A stretch of 37,386 bases of DNA from Dehalococcoidia bacterium (GTDB taxonomy: Bacteria; Chloroflexota; Dehalococcoidia; UBA2979), in NCBI GenBank assembly GCA_004297315.1, contig SCTU01000205.1, forward strand, positions 1-37,386, in the 5' to 3' direction. This document shows, piece by piece, positions 8,799-16,797 of the stretch. A program made the translations under genes and the position numbers. How positions within the stretch are numbered: position 1 is the first letter of the stretch; each line of letters begins with the position of its first letter. A model generated the notes under the pieces. The model had not been told where the DNA came from and did not search any database. It saw only the letters and a program-made list of their open reading frames with translations.

Positions 8799-9703
8799 CG
8801 GACTCTCCGCTTTCGTTGACCCGCCATCCGGACGAGTGCGGAGACCAGGTCGTCCTCGGTGGAGATGGCGAACGGGTCGACGCCTGCTCGCCGGAGGGTG
8901 GCGGCCAACCGCTCTTCGCGGGAGCGTGCCGCCTCCGCGAAGCGACGTCGCAAGACCGGGTCGCTTGAGTCCACAAGGACTTGCTCGCCGGTCTCAGAGT
9001 CCTCGAGCACCATGACACCAACGTCGGGGAACTCGACTTCGCGCGGGTCCCAGACCCGGATCGCGACCACGTCGTGGCGACGGCAGAGCAGTGACAGCGG
9101 ACGTTCCCAGCCCGGTTCGCTCAGAAAGTCCGAGACGAGGAAGACCATCGACCGACGCTTGATCGTGTTGAGCCCGGTCTGGATCAGCCCGTTCAAGTCG
9201 GTCGCCGTACGAGTACGTGCCGGGGGATTGAGCAGTTCACGCACCAGCCGCAGCACGTGCCGGCGTCCACCGCCGGGCGGGACGGTCCGCTCGACGACGT
9301 TGTTGTAGAGGATCGCCCCAACGCGGTTGCCACGGCGGGTGAACAGATGCGAGAGCGTCGTCACCAGGTCGACGAGCACGTGGCCTTTCGTGTGCTCATC
9401 CCGGCCGAACGCCATCGATGGCGACCGGTCGAGCAGCATCCACGCGGTCAGTTCGCGGTCCTCGAGGTACTCCCGGACATAGAGCGTGTGCATGCGCGCG
9501 GTGACGTTCCAGTCGATGTACCGCGCGTCATCCTCAGCCTGATACTCACGCAGGTCGGCGAAGTCCACACCCGCCCCGTAGAAGAGCGTGCGGTAGTCGC
9601 CCTGGAGCAAGCCGTCCAGCCGCCGGACGACCTGCCAGTCCAGCCGTCGGAGGACCTGCTCCGGCGTCGGCTCAGCGGCCGCTGGGGACGACATGCGCTC
9701 CAC
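8795..9703 (-). CDS. DUF58 domain protein of the MoxR cluster
   Basis: The 302-residue protein shows the DUF58 hallmarks: GDYRTLFYGAGVDFADLREY, then DDARYIDWNVTARM, followed by a VWA-like fold beginning LLDRSPSMAFG. DUF58 proteins are usually encoded directly after moxR and before VWA genes, as here. No membrane segment is evident, so it is probably cytoplasmic. The start is a GTG at 9703; an ATG three codons later at 9694 is equally possible, with GGAG just before it. Either start overlaps the moxR gene, by 23-32 bases. Confidence 0.87.
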   Translation of the reverse strand: MERMSSPAAAEPTPEQVLRRLDWQVVRRLDGLLQGDYRTLFYGAGVDFADLREYQAEDDARYIDWNVTARMHTLYVREYLEDRELTAWMLLDRSPSMAFGRDEHTKGHVLVDLVTTLSHLFTRRGNRVGAILYNNVVERTVPPGGGRRHVLRLVRELLNPPARTRTATDLNGLIQTGLNTIKRRSMVFLVSDFLSEPGWERPLSLLCRRHDVVAIRVWDPREVEFPDVGVMVLEDSETGEQVLVDSSDPVLRRRFAEAARSREERLAATLRRAGVDPFAISTEDDLVSALVRMAGQRKRRVR

Positions 9704-10694
9704 GCCTGCTTTCGATCAGGGATGCCTCAGGCAGCGGAATGCCCGGCAAGAGCTGCTCGATCACGCCATCAGCGCTGACGTTGGAGGCGAGCGCCTCGTA
9801 TGACAGCACGAGCCGGTGCCGGAGCACGTCGAACACGAGGTCGCGGACATCCTGTGGCAGCGCGTAGTCACGGCCGCGGATGAAGGCGAGGGCACGCCCT
9901 CCCAGGATCAGGTTGATCGACGCGCGCGGGCTGGCGCCGAACTCGATCAGGCGACGGAGGTCGCCCCGGCCTGCCGACTCCGGGTCACGCGTTGCCCGCG
10001 CCAGCCTGACCGCGTACTCCATCAATGCTGGGTCGACGTAGACAGCGTCTGCGGCCCGCTGGAACGCGAGCAACTGCTCGCCGTCGATGATCTGCTGCGT
10101 CGGCTCGAGCGAGCGTGTCATGCGCTCGACGATGACGAACTCCTCGGTCTGAGTGGGGTAGTCCACCAGGACCTTCAGCATGAAGCGGTCCTGCTGCGCC
10201 TCCGGGAGCGCGTACGTGCCCTCCGACTCGATCGGGTTCTGGGTCGCGAGGACGAGGAACGGGTTTGGCACGAGATGGGTCTCGCGGCCAATCGTTACGT
10301 GCCGTTCTTGCATCACTTCGAGCAGCGCGCTCTGCACCTTCGCCGGCGCGCGGTTGATCTCGTCCGCCAGCAGCAGGTTCGTGAACACCGGGCCCAGGGA
10401 GGTCTGGAACTCGCCCAGTTGCTGGTTGTAGATGCGGGTGCCCGTGAGGTCGGCGGGCACGAGGTCAGGTGTGAACTGCACCCGCCTGAAGTCGCCGCCG
10501 ACCGCCGCGGCCAACGTCTTGATCGCCAGCGTTTTGGCCAGGCCCGGCACGCCTTCGACCAGCACGTGGCCACGGGCAAGCAGGGCGACCAGAAGGCGTT
10601 CGAGGAGCGCGTCCTGCCCCACGATGACCTTCTTCATCTCGTACAGCACCTGCTCCATCGGCCGGTAGCTGTTCGACGGCGGTGCCACAGTCAT
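9672..10694 (-). CDS. MoxR-family AAA+ ATPase
   Basis: The 340-residue ATPase has Walker A GVPGLAKT, Walker B LLADEINRAP, sensor 1 ATQNPIESEGTYALPEAQQDRF and an arginine-rich sensor 2 region (GASPRASINLILGGRA). These are diagnostic of MoxR, which uses ATP hydrolysis to act on VWA/MIDAS partner proteins for maturation of protein complexes. ATG 10694 is preceded by GAGGAG at a normal distance; the frame is open up to 10799, but that extension lies in the protease gene and lacks family features. It heads the four-gene run with DUF58 and two VWA genes. Confidence 0.93.
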   Translation of the reverse strand: MTVAPPSNSYRPMEQVLYEMKKVIVGQDALLERLLVALLARGHVLVEGVPGLAKTLAIKTLAAAVGGDFRRVQFTPDLVPADLTGTRIYNQQLGEFQTSLGPVFTNLLLADEINRAPAKVQSALLEVMQERHVTIGRETHLVPNPFLVLATQNPIESEGTYALPEAQQDRFMLKVLVDYPTQTEEFVIVERMTRSLEPTQQIIDGEQLLAFQRAADAVYVDPALMEYAVRLARATRDPESAGRGDLRRLIEFGASPRASINLILGGRALAFIRGRDYALPQDVRDLVFDVLRHRLVLSYEALASNVSADGVIEQLLPGIPLPEASLIESRRGAHVVPSGR

Positions 10695-10713
10695 GACCTG
10701 CTCCTCTGATTCG

Positions 10714-11652
10714 TCATCGCTGCAGTCCGCCGGGGCCGCCTGTCCCGGCGAGCGGTACCGCGAACCCGATGCCGGTAAACGAGCGCTCGCTGGCGGCATT
10801 CGCGAGCGCGGTGACGATCCCGATGACCTGCCCGCGCCGGTTCAGGAGCGGACCGCCTGAGCTACCGGGGTTGACTGCGGCGTCGAACTGGATCAGGCCG
10901 GTCAGTTCGAGTGTGCCATGTCCGGGTGGGATCGTGCGGTTCAGGCCGGAGATCACCCCGGCACTGAGCGAGGCGGTGAGGCCAAGCGGGTTCCCGACCG
11001 CGTACGTCTCATCCCCCACCTGCATGCTCCCCGCGAGGACCGCGGGCACGATGAGTTCCGGCCCGGTGTCGGCGTGCAGGACGGCGAGGTCGTTCGGAAG
11101 GACATTGACGACTTCGGCCCTGGACTCGCTGCCGTCTGCGAACCTCACGGTGATAGTGCGTGCGCCGTCGATCACATGGTTCGCCGTGAGGATCATCCCG
11201 TCGGAGCGGACGATCACGCCGCTGCCGATCCCGGGACCGCGGTCGCCTTTCTCGTCGCCCTCCGTCTGGATGTAGACCAGCGATGGGAGGATAGTCTGGT
11301 ACACCTCGGTCGAATTCGGCGGGGCTTCCGCGGCACGCGCGATCGACGTCGCGACGGCCTCGCGGACGTCAGCCCGGGTGATCGGTGCTGGCTCAGGACG
11401 GAATCCTGCAAAGAGGAGGAGACCGGCCAGCGAGCCAAGGAGGCCGAGGGCGAGTGGCGCAAGCCATTTCCAGCCGATCCGGCGGCGTGCACCACGCTCA
11501 CCCGAATCGCTGCTGCGGCCTTGAGGAGTCACGGACGCGTGATGCGGCACGCTGCCGTGTCGCGTGGGCGATCGAGAGCTGCGTGATGCGGTAGAACACA
11601 CGAAAACGCCGGTGACATTGAGTCTCCGCTGCCGTGGTGGGACGGCGATCAT
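10714..11652 (-). CDS. Membrane-anchored HtrA-like (S1C) serine protease without PDZ domain
   Basis: This trypsin-fold protease has a basic cytoplasmic N-terminus, one membrane helix (WLAPLALGLLGSLAGLLLFAGF) and an extracytoplasmic protease domain. The triad is visible: His in LTANHVID, Asp in NVLPNDLAVL and Ser in NPGSSGGPLL. The protein stops soon after GIGFAVPL, where HtrA/DegP proteins normally continue into PDZ domains, so it is a PDZ-less form of 312 residues. The start is uncertain: ATG 11652 has no Shine-Dalgarno sequence, and in-frame GTGs at 11553 and 11532 would still keep the membrane helix. It ends 19 bases before moxR and may belong to the same transcript. Confidence 0.82.
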   Translation of the reverse strand: MIAVPPRQRRLNVTGVFVCSTASRSSRSPTRHGSVPHHASVTPQGRSSDSGERGARRRIGWKWLAPLALGLLGSLAGLLLFAGFRPEPAPITRADVREAVATSIARAAEAPPNSTEVYQTILPSLVYIQTEGDEKGDRGPGIGSGVIVRSDGMILTANHVIDGARTITVRFADGSESRAEVVNVLPNDLAVLHADTGPELIVPAVLAGSMQVGDETYAVGNPLGLTASLSAGVISGLNRTIPPGHGTLELTGLIQFDAAVNPGSSGGPLLNRRGQVIGIVTALANAASERSFTGIGFAVPLAGTGGPGGLQR

Positions 11653-11726
11653 AGCGCACGGGAACAGCCGTCGTGTCCGCCTCGGGCCGGTGCCGTTTCA
11701 GCCGCGTCACCGACTAGAAACCGGTC

Positions 11727-12944
11727 TCACGAAACAGGCGATGCGGCGCTCAGCAGAGGTAGGTGGACGATCACGCGTGTGCCGCCGTCCCCCGGAAAGT
11801 CGGCATCAAGGCGCCCGCCGTGCAGATCGACCAGTTCGCGGGAGATGAAGAGGCCCAGCCCCATCCCGGCAGCGTGGTTCGGCGTCGGAGCCTGGTAGAA
11901 GCGATCGAAGATCCGGTCGCGATACTCGGGCAGGACACCGATCCCATGGTCCCGCACGGCGACGCGGGCCTCGACACCGTCGTCGGCCACATCCACCTCG
12001 ATCGTCGCACCGCGAGGGCTGAACTTCACCGCGTTGTCGAGCAGATTGACCACGACCTGTTCGATGCGGACCGCATCGACCTCGGCGACGACAGGAGTGT
12101 CCGGCTCGCTCAGTACGAACTGAGACCCAGCGTTCAGGAGCTGCGTCGCCTCGAGCGCCGACCGCACGATCGCCCGCAAGTCGGCGGGCCGGCGGTCGAG
12201 CTTCAGGCGCCGCTCGACCAGGCGTGACCCGTCCAGCAGGTCGTTGATGAGACGCGCTGCTTTCGATGTCTGGTCGTCCATCAACGTGAAGAAGTGCTCG
12301 AGCTCCGCGTCATCGTCCAGCTGCCCCGCCCGCAGACGGCGGAGGGCAAGCTGGCTCGCTGCCTTCAGGGCCGTGACCGGCGTCCGCAACTCGTGGTTGG
12401 CAATCGAGAGGAACTCGTCCCGCTCACGGACGGCAGCCTCGGCCTGCTCACGCGCGGACTGCTCTTCGAGGAGGCGCCGTCGGTCTCGCTCGGCGGCCTC
12501 ACGGGCAGTCATGTCGCGGACCGCGCAAATAATGTGGACATCTTGACCGGAGCGGACCGGGCTAAGACTGATGTCGGCAGGGAACTCCGAGCCGTCTTTC
12601 CGCCGCCCGACGAGCGCCATCGCTCCGAGGGGTCGCCGGACGGGATGTTCCCGGAATTTTGCGCGGAGCATCCCATGACGTGACCGCGCGTGTGTCGGGA
12701 CAAGGGAGTCGACCGGCGCGCCGATGAGCTCGGACGGCCCGAAGCCGAAGAGTTCATGCGCGTGCGCGTTGGCTGCCAGGATGGTGCCTCCGTCGTCGAC
12801 CACGATCATCGCGTCCGGGACGACCTCGATGATCGTGCCCAGCCACTCCCCGGTCGCCCCCGCGGGCAGGTCGACGGCCGCGAAGACAGCCTCGCCGTCC
12901 CGATGTCCGGCGGGCTCCGAGGCACCTTCGGTCGAATGCGGCAT
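11727..12944 (-). CDS. PAS-domain sensor histidine kinase
   Basis: The 405-residue kinase has one PAS domain (VPDAMIVVDDGGTILAANA to the PAC segment DVHIICAVRDMT), a short coiled coil, and a full kinase core. The H box is IANHELRTPVTALK, the N box NLLDNAVKFSPRG, the G1 box VRDHGIGV, the F box RIFDRFYQ and the G2 box GMGLGLFIS. No membrane segment is apparent, so it is probably a soluble sensor of a cytoplasmic signal. No response regulator gene is adjacent, so it is an orphan in this window. It lies 74 bases upstream of the HtrA-like gene on the same strand. Confidence 0.92.
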   Translation of the reverse strand: MPHSTEGASEPAGHRDGEAVFAAVDLPAGATGEWLGTIIEVVPDAMIVVDDGGTILAANAHAHELFGFGPSELIGAPVDSLVPTHARSRHGMLRAKFREHPVRRPLGAMALVGRRKDGSEFPADISLSPVRSGQDVHIICAVRDMTAREAAERDRRRLLEEQSAREQAEAAVRERDEFLSIANHELRTPVTALKAASQLALRRLRAGQLDDDAELEHFFTLMDDQTSKAARLINDLLDGSRLVERRLKLDRRPADLRAIVRSALEATQLLNAGSQFVLSEPDTPVVAEVDAVRIEQVVVNLLDNAVKFSPRGATIEVDVADDGVEARVAVRDHGIGVLPEYRDRIFDRFYQAPTPNHAAGMGLGLFISRELVDLHGGRLDADFPGDGGTRVIVHLPLLSAASPVS

Positions 12945-13162
12945 GACTCGTTCCGTCCGGTCGTGTCAGCGCGAGAGCGCAATAGCACGTTTCCCTCGCG
13001 CGAATCAACAACGGTCTTGAGGAATCGTGCCTGAAGACCGCGGAATTTACCGGGTCTCCACTCGCGGCGCGACGTTTGCCTCGATCGGATAACTCGGCAC
13101 GGGCATGGAACGTTGACCGGCGAGGCTACACTCCCACCGGCGACGAGCTGTGGGAGGCCATC

Positions 13163-13687
13163 ATGACCGAGACGCACGGCTATGAATACGACGTCGTCAC
13201 ACGCATGACCAAGCGCGGCCTGACATTGGCGACGGCGGAGACGAGCGTGGGCGGTCTGATCGGCCACCTGATCACGAACGTGCCCGGAGCCTCCAAGGTA
13301 TTCATCGGCGGCGTCACCGGCTACGCGAGGCGCCCCAAGGTCGAGGTGATGCACGCCGACGCCGAGACGCTGCGCACGCACGGGGCGGAGTCCGAAGAGG
13401 CGGTACGTGCGATGGCCCGCGGCGTCCGCGAGGTGATGCAGACCGACGTCGTCATCGCCGAGTCCGGGTATGCCAACCCCACCCCTACCGCCGACCGCCC
13501 GGGCGGCCTCTACTTCATCGGAATTCTCGCAGACGGCGAGGACCGCGTCGGGCGATACGTGTTCCCCGGGGACCGCGAGGCGACGAAGGCCGCCGCCGCG
13601 CAGGAGGCGCTCCGGCTCGTGCTCGCGTACCTCGACCGGCTGGACCGCGAGGGTGTCCCGCCGGCCGCCGCGAAGGGTCACGCCTGA
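13163..13687 (+). CDS. CinA C-terminal domain protein (nicotinamide-nucleotide amidase-like)
   Basis: The 174-residue protein matches the stand-alone CinA C-terminal domain, also known as PncC, which deamidates nicotinamide mononucleotide in pyridine nucleotide recycling. The core reads TAETSVGGLIGHLITNVPGASKVFIGGVTGYA, where typical members have AESCTGGL and GGVVAYS, and ends with the RPGGLYFIGI strand. The second conserved loop is divergent (ESGYANPTPTADRPGG instead of a G-AGP type loop), so activity is uncertain. ATG 13163 has GGGAGG at 13152-13157; the frame is open to 13076 but without a ribosome site. It is divergent from the histidine kinase gene. Confidence 0.82.
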   Translation: MTETHGYEYDVVTRMTKRGLTLATAETSVGGLIGHLITNVPGASKVFIGGVTGYARRPKVEVMHADAETLRTHGAESEEAVRAMARGVREVMQTDVVIAESGYANPTPTADRPGGLYFIGILADGEDRVGRYVFPGDREATKAAAAQEALRLVLAYLDRLDREGVPPAAAKGHA

Positions 13688-13870
13688 GGCGCGGCGCGAC
13701 TGCCTGAAGGATCCTGCGGCGTCATCGCGTGCGGGTGTGACGAGTTTCGTCCTGTGCGAGCCGCCGTCTGTCGTGCGCTGGAGTCCGCCGCGAGTCGTGG
13801 CGCCGAAGAACCTCAAGTGCGAGCGATGACGAGGCGGCCGAAACGCAGCGGACGCCTTCTCAGATCCGAT

Positions 13871-15274
13871 TCACTCCTTCAGCCGGTTCGGTGGCGCGGC
13901 GGGAGACTGCTCCGGCTCATGCAGTGAGCCAAACGCCCGCTGGACGACTTCGGGGAGCGCGGGATGTGCGTAGATGGCGCCGGTGATCGCCTCGACTTTC
14001 GCGCGCATCCGCATCGCGAGCGCTGCCTCCTGGATCAGGACGGTGGCGTCCGTGCCGACGATGTGACAGCCGAGGATTTCCCGGGTCTTCGCATCGGCCA
14101 GCGCCTTCACGAATCCGTCATGGTCCTCGACTGCCGCGCCAAAGGCCGTGTCGTCGTACCTGTACTCGCTCACCAGGTACGGCCGCCCTCGCTCGCGGGC
14201 GGCGCGCTCAGTCAAGCCGACGCTGGCCACCTGCGGTGACGAGAAGATCGCCTGGGGCATCGCGTTGTAATCGACCGCGATTTTTTCGTCGGGGTACAGG
14301 ATGTTGTGCGCTGCATACGCCGCCTCGAGGTTGGCGCTGTGCTTCAGCAGGTACTTCCCGACGATGTCACCCAACGCCCACACTCCAGGCACGTTCGTCT
14401 CGAGGTATTCGTCCGTGCGCACGAAGCCTTGGGCGTCGAGGGCGACGCCGCCGCGGTCCGTTGCGAGCACGTCGGTATTGGGCACGCGGCCCAACGCCAC
14501 CAGCAGCGCCTCCGCTGACAGGGTGTGATCGCCGTCGGGGCTGGAGACCTCGACCGCCACACTGTTCCCGTCGCGGCGGACGGAGCGCACGGCGCTATCG
14601 GTGAGCACGCGAACACGCCGCGAGTACACCTCAGTCAGCCGGTCTCCGACCGCGTCGTCCTCGCGGGACAGGAGGCGGTGGCCGCGCTGGACGACCGTGA
14701 CTTCCGTGCCGAGCGTGCCGAAAAAATGCGCGAACTCGACCGCCGTTGCACCACCGCCCAGCACAACCATTGAGCGCGGCTGACGCTCCAGGCGCATGGC
14801 ATCGTCCGAGGTGAGATAAGGCACCCCTGCCAAGCCCGGTATCTCCGGCACCTGGGGCCGGCTCCCGGCCGCGATGACGATGGTCTCGGCGTGGATGGTG
14901 GAATCGCCGACGGTGAGCACCTTCTTGTCGATGAACCGCGCGGCGTCCTTGAACACCGTGACATTTGGCGACTGACGGTTGCCCTGTTCGATCGCGCGGG
15001 CGTCGGTGTCCACGCTTTCGGAGACGCGCCGCACCATCGTCTCCCAGTCGATCCCACGGACTTGCACATCGATCCCAAAGTGGTGTGCACCGCGGATCTG
15101 CTCCATGAGGTCGGCGCTGTGGATCAGCATCTTGGACGGGATGCACCCGCGGTTGAGGCACGTGCCCCCGAAGGGTCCGACATCGATCACCGCGACGCGC
15201 CGCCCGTGATCGACGGCGGCCGACACCTCAAGTCCGGAACCTGAGCCCACAACGATTATGTCGAATTCTTGCAA
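13871..15274 (-). CDS. Class I flavin disulfide reductase (dihydrolipoyl dehydrogenase / mycothione reductase-like)
   Basis: The 467-residue flavoenzyme starts with an FAD-binding GxGxG motif (VVGSGSGLE) and has the redox-active cysteine pair in GGTCLNRGCIPSK. The NAD(P) domain has GGGATAVEFAHFF, the second FAD motif is VWALGDIVG, and the dimerisation domain ends in HPALPEVVQRAF with the catalytic His-Glu pair. It should pass electrons from NAD(P)H to a disulfide, or the reverse. The class (lipoamide, mycothione or another thiol) cannot be fixed from sequence alone. The best start is TTG 15274, because GGGAGGGG lies just upstream. The frame is also open from a GTG at 15307, inside the hairpin. 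No 2-oxoacid dehydrogenase genes are nearby, which weakens a lipoamide role. Confidence 0.85.
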   Translation of the reverse strand: MQEFDIIVVGSGSGLEVSAAVDHGRRVAVIDVGPFGGTCLNRGCIPSKMLIHSADLMEQIRGAHHFGIDVQVRGIDWETMVRRVSESVDTDARAIEQGNRQSPNVTVFKDAARFIDKKVLTVGDSTIHAETIVIAAGSRPQVPEIPGLAGVPYLTSDDAMRLERQPRSMVVLGGGATAVEFAHFFGTLGTEVTVVQRGHRLLSREDDAVGDRLTEVYSRRVRVLTDSAVRSVRRDGNSVAVEVSSPDGDHTLSAEALLVALGRVPNTDVLATDRGGVALDAQGFVRTDEYLETNVPGVWALGDIVGKYLLKHSANLEAAYAAHNILYPDEKIAVDYNAMPQAIFSSPQVASVGLTERAARERGRPYLVSEYRYDDTAFGAAVEDHDGFVKALADAKTREILGCHIVGTDATVLIQEAALAMRMRAKVEAITGAIYAHPALPEVVQRAFGSLHEPEQSPAAPPNRLKE

Positions 15275-15306
15275 GGCCCCTCCCAGACTGATGAATGGCG
15301 CCGGCA

Positions 15307-15341
15307 CACGGATGCCCCGGTCAGATACCGGGGCATCCGTG
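15307..15341. repeat. Perfect 14-bp inverted repeat (hairpin) upstream of the flavin reductase
   Basis: CACGGATGCCCCGG at 15307-15320 pairs perfectly with CCGGGGCATCCGTG at 15328-15341 across a seven-base loop (TCAGATA). It lies between the stop of the 31-residue zinc-finger gene (15358) and the TTG start of the reductase (15274). No T-tract follows on either strand, so it could be a weak terminator, an attenuator or an operator. Confidence 0.8.
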
Positions 15342-15357
15342 CATGAGCCGCCTGCGG

Positions 15358-15453
15358 TTACTGCTCCCGGTGCTGCTCGCGGGTGTGCTTCTGCAACTCC
15401 TCCTGCGACGGGAACGTCCCTTCACATCTCTGGCACTTGTACTCGTCTGGCAT
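15358..15453 (-). CDS. C2H2 zinc-finger microprotein (31 residues)
   Basis: The gene starts at ATG 15453 behind a strong AGGAGA (15459-15464) and encodes 31 residues. Nearly the whole protein is one classical zinc finger: Cys7, Cys10, Phe14, Leu20, His23 and His28, the exact C-x2-C-x3-F-x5-L-x2-H-x4-H spacing of eukaryotic-type C2H2 fingers. It should bind one zinc ion; a DNA, RNA or protein target is unknown. The spacing is the same as in both fingers of the protein at 16567-16752. A CRP-like palindrome lies 83 bases upstream at 15536-15551. The perfect motif plus the ribosome site make it a credible gene despite its size. Confidence 0.78.
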   Translation of the reverse strand: MPDEYKCQRCEGTFPSQEELQKHTREQHREQ

Positions 15454-15535
15454 TCAGATCTCCTTCCATGCCGTAACTCCCGGTTTCCAAGGGAGCCTCA
15501 GAACCCCAGTGTCTCCGGCACGGTTGCGCCGCGAA

Positions 15536-15551
15536 CGTGATCCACGTCACC
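15536..15551. promoter_or_regulatory. CRP-like palindrome 1
   Basis: CGTGATCCACGTCACC fits GTGA-N6-TCAC, the core of the CRP operator. It lies upstream of the zinc-finger microprotein gene on the minus strand. Its inner bases (GTGATC-NN-CGTCAC) are shared with the site at 16466-16481. Confidence 0.55.
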
Positions 15552-15628
15552 CCCCGGCAAGCTGCCACAAAGTCGCAACGGGCACCGTCCTCCTGGTCAG
15601 ATGTCCGACCTCGGATCCTGGCCACTTC

Positions 15629-15644
15629 TGTGAGCTCGATCACG
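15629..15644. promoter_or_regulatory. CRP-like palindrome 2, upstream of the CRP-type gene
   Basis: TGTGAGCTCGATCACG is one base from the canonical TGTGA-N6-TCACA operator. It ends 46 bases before the GTG start of the CRP-type regulator gene at 15691, a position typical of autoregulation. The regulator's recognition helix carries RETVTR, close to the RETVGR of E. coli CRP that reads TGTGA. Confidence 0.65.
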
Positions 15645-15690
15645 TAGTGTGAAAGCCGCGCCTGTAGGCTCAGCACCGGAGGATGGCTCA

Positions 15691-16367
15691 GTGCATGACC
15701 AGGTGAAGCGCGCGCACCTCCGCGAGTCCGAGATCTTCAAGGACCTCACCACGCAAGAACTCCGTGAGGTCGAGACGATGTCGGCGATGACGACGTGCCA
15801 CCGCGGCCGGGTCTTCTTTGAGCCGGACCGTACTGGCGAAGTCCTCTTCATCCTAAGGTGGGGAGCGTCGCGCTCTACCGGATCACCGAGGACGGGCGGA
15901 AGCTTGTCACCGGTACCGTGCAGGCAGGGTCGATCTTCGGCGAGATGGCGATGCTGGGTCAGGCGATGGCTGATTCCTACGCCGAAGCGCTGGAGGACTG
16001 CACGCTCTGCGTCATGTCCCGCGAAGACGTCATCCGTCTCATCGGCCGCCATCCTTCGATCGCGGTGCGCATACTCGACCGCCTCGCAAGCCGGTTGCGG
16101 GAGGCGGAGGAACGCCTCGAAGACGTCGCCTACCGGCCGGTGCCTGCCCGCGTGGCGAATACCCTGCTGCGTCTCGAACAGCAGGGCGAGGTCCACCTAT
16201 CACACCAGGACCTGGCCGAGATCGACGGTACACACCGCGAGACCGTCACCCGGACCCTGAACCAGTTCCGCGCCGACGGCCTCGTCGACCTCGACCGCAT
16301 GGTCGTCCGCATTCGCGACCGGGCCGGACTCACCGCGATCGGCAACGAGACACGCGAGACCGCATAG
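15691..16367 (+). pseudogene. CRP/FNR-family transcriptional regulator, split by a one-base frameshift
   Basis: The cyclic-nucleotide-binding half begins at GTG 15691 behind CCGGAGGA and reads VHDQVKRAHLRESEIFKDL through GEVLFIL. At about 15854/15855 the frame breaks. The rest of the protein (KVGSVALYRITEDGRKL, GSIFGEMAMLGQ, then the HTH LSHQDLAEIDGTHRETVTRT) continues in another frame to 16367. Inserting one base in CTAAGG restores a normal 225-residue CRP-type protein. This is either a real recent mutation or a sequencing/assembly error. The recognition helix RETVTR predicts TGTGA-type sites, and such sites occur on both sides of the gene. FNR-type iron-sulfur cysteines are absent from the N-terminus. 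Confidence 0.85.
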
Positions 16368-16465
16368 CACTCGCACATGCGCGGGGCGCCGCGGCACGGC
16401 GAAGTCCGCGACCGGCTGTTCTCGATGACTGCGACTGACCTCCCCAGGCAGGTGGTGCCCCCCGA

Positions 16466-16481
16466 GGTGATCGGCGTCACG
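16466..16481. promoter_or_regulatory. CRP-like palindrome 3, upstream of the two-finger gene
   Basis: GGTGATCGGCGTCACG fits GTGA-N6-TCAC and shares GTGATC-NN-CGTCAC with the site at 15536-15551. It lies between the CRP-type gene and the two-finger zinc protein gene, 85 bases before the start of the latter. Confidence 0.55.
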
Positions 16482-16566
16482 GATGAGCCCGGAGCAGACT
16501 CGTACGGTCGGATCACGCCCCCCTGAGGGCGCGAATGGTGAACGAGCGCTGGAAGGGGATGACCAG

Positions 16567-16752
16567 ATGGCAGAACAGCATCGATGCGCGGCTTGCGCTG
16601 GTGTATTCGCGACGGCTGAGGCGCTGCAGGCTCATGCGAGCAGCGAGCATCCGAAGGTGCAACAGCTCTCTTGTGCCGCTTGCGGCGGCACCTTCGCCTC
16701 GCAAGAGGCGCTCCGTGCGCATGCGCGCGAATCGCACGTGGTGCGATCGTAG
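16567..16752 (+). CDS. Two-finger C2H2 zinc-finger small protein (61 residues)
   Basis: The protein is almost entirely two classical C2H2 fingers: Cys7, Cys10, Phe14, Leu20, His23, His28 and Cys36, Cys39, Phe43, Leu49, His52, His57. The two are joined by an eight-residue segment (PKVQQLS and flanks). Spacing is identical to the single-finger microprotein at 15358-15453, so all three fingers look like copies of one ancestral unit. It probably binds two zinc ions and perhaps nucleic acid; the target is unknown. ATG 16567 follows AAGGGGA at a normal distance; the upstream extension to 16483 has no family features. It is unlike the single-finger Ros/MucR proteins, the best-known bacterial C2H2 proteins. 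Confidence 0.82.
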   Translation: MAEQHRCAACAGVFATAEALQAHASSEHPKVQQLSCAACGGTFASQEALRAHARESHVVRS

Positions 16753-16760
16753 GGAGGCGG

Positions 16761-16797
16761 GATCAGGGGAGGGCGGTACGTCCGGTCTTCCCTGATC
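16761..16797. terminator. Hairpin after the two-finger gene
   Basis: GATCAGGG at 16761-16768 pairs with CCCTGATC at 16790-16797, with weaker pairing inside. It begins eight bases after the stop of the zinc-finger gene and separates it from the convergent IclR gene. A T-tract is lacking, so termination is a guess from position. Confidence 0.4.

Noticed and set aside
13076..13162. Upstream extension of the CinA-type gene and a possible promoter (TTGACC, TACACT) near 13113-13132
   Set aside because: The extension has no ribosome site, and the two hexamers are only about eight bases apart, too close for a normal promoter.
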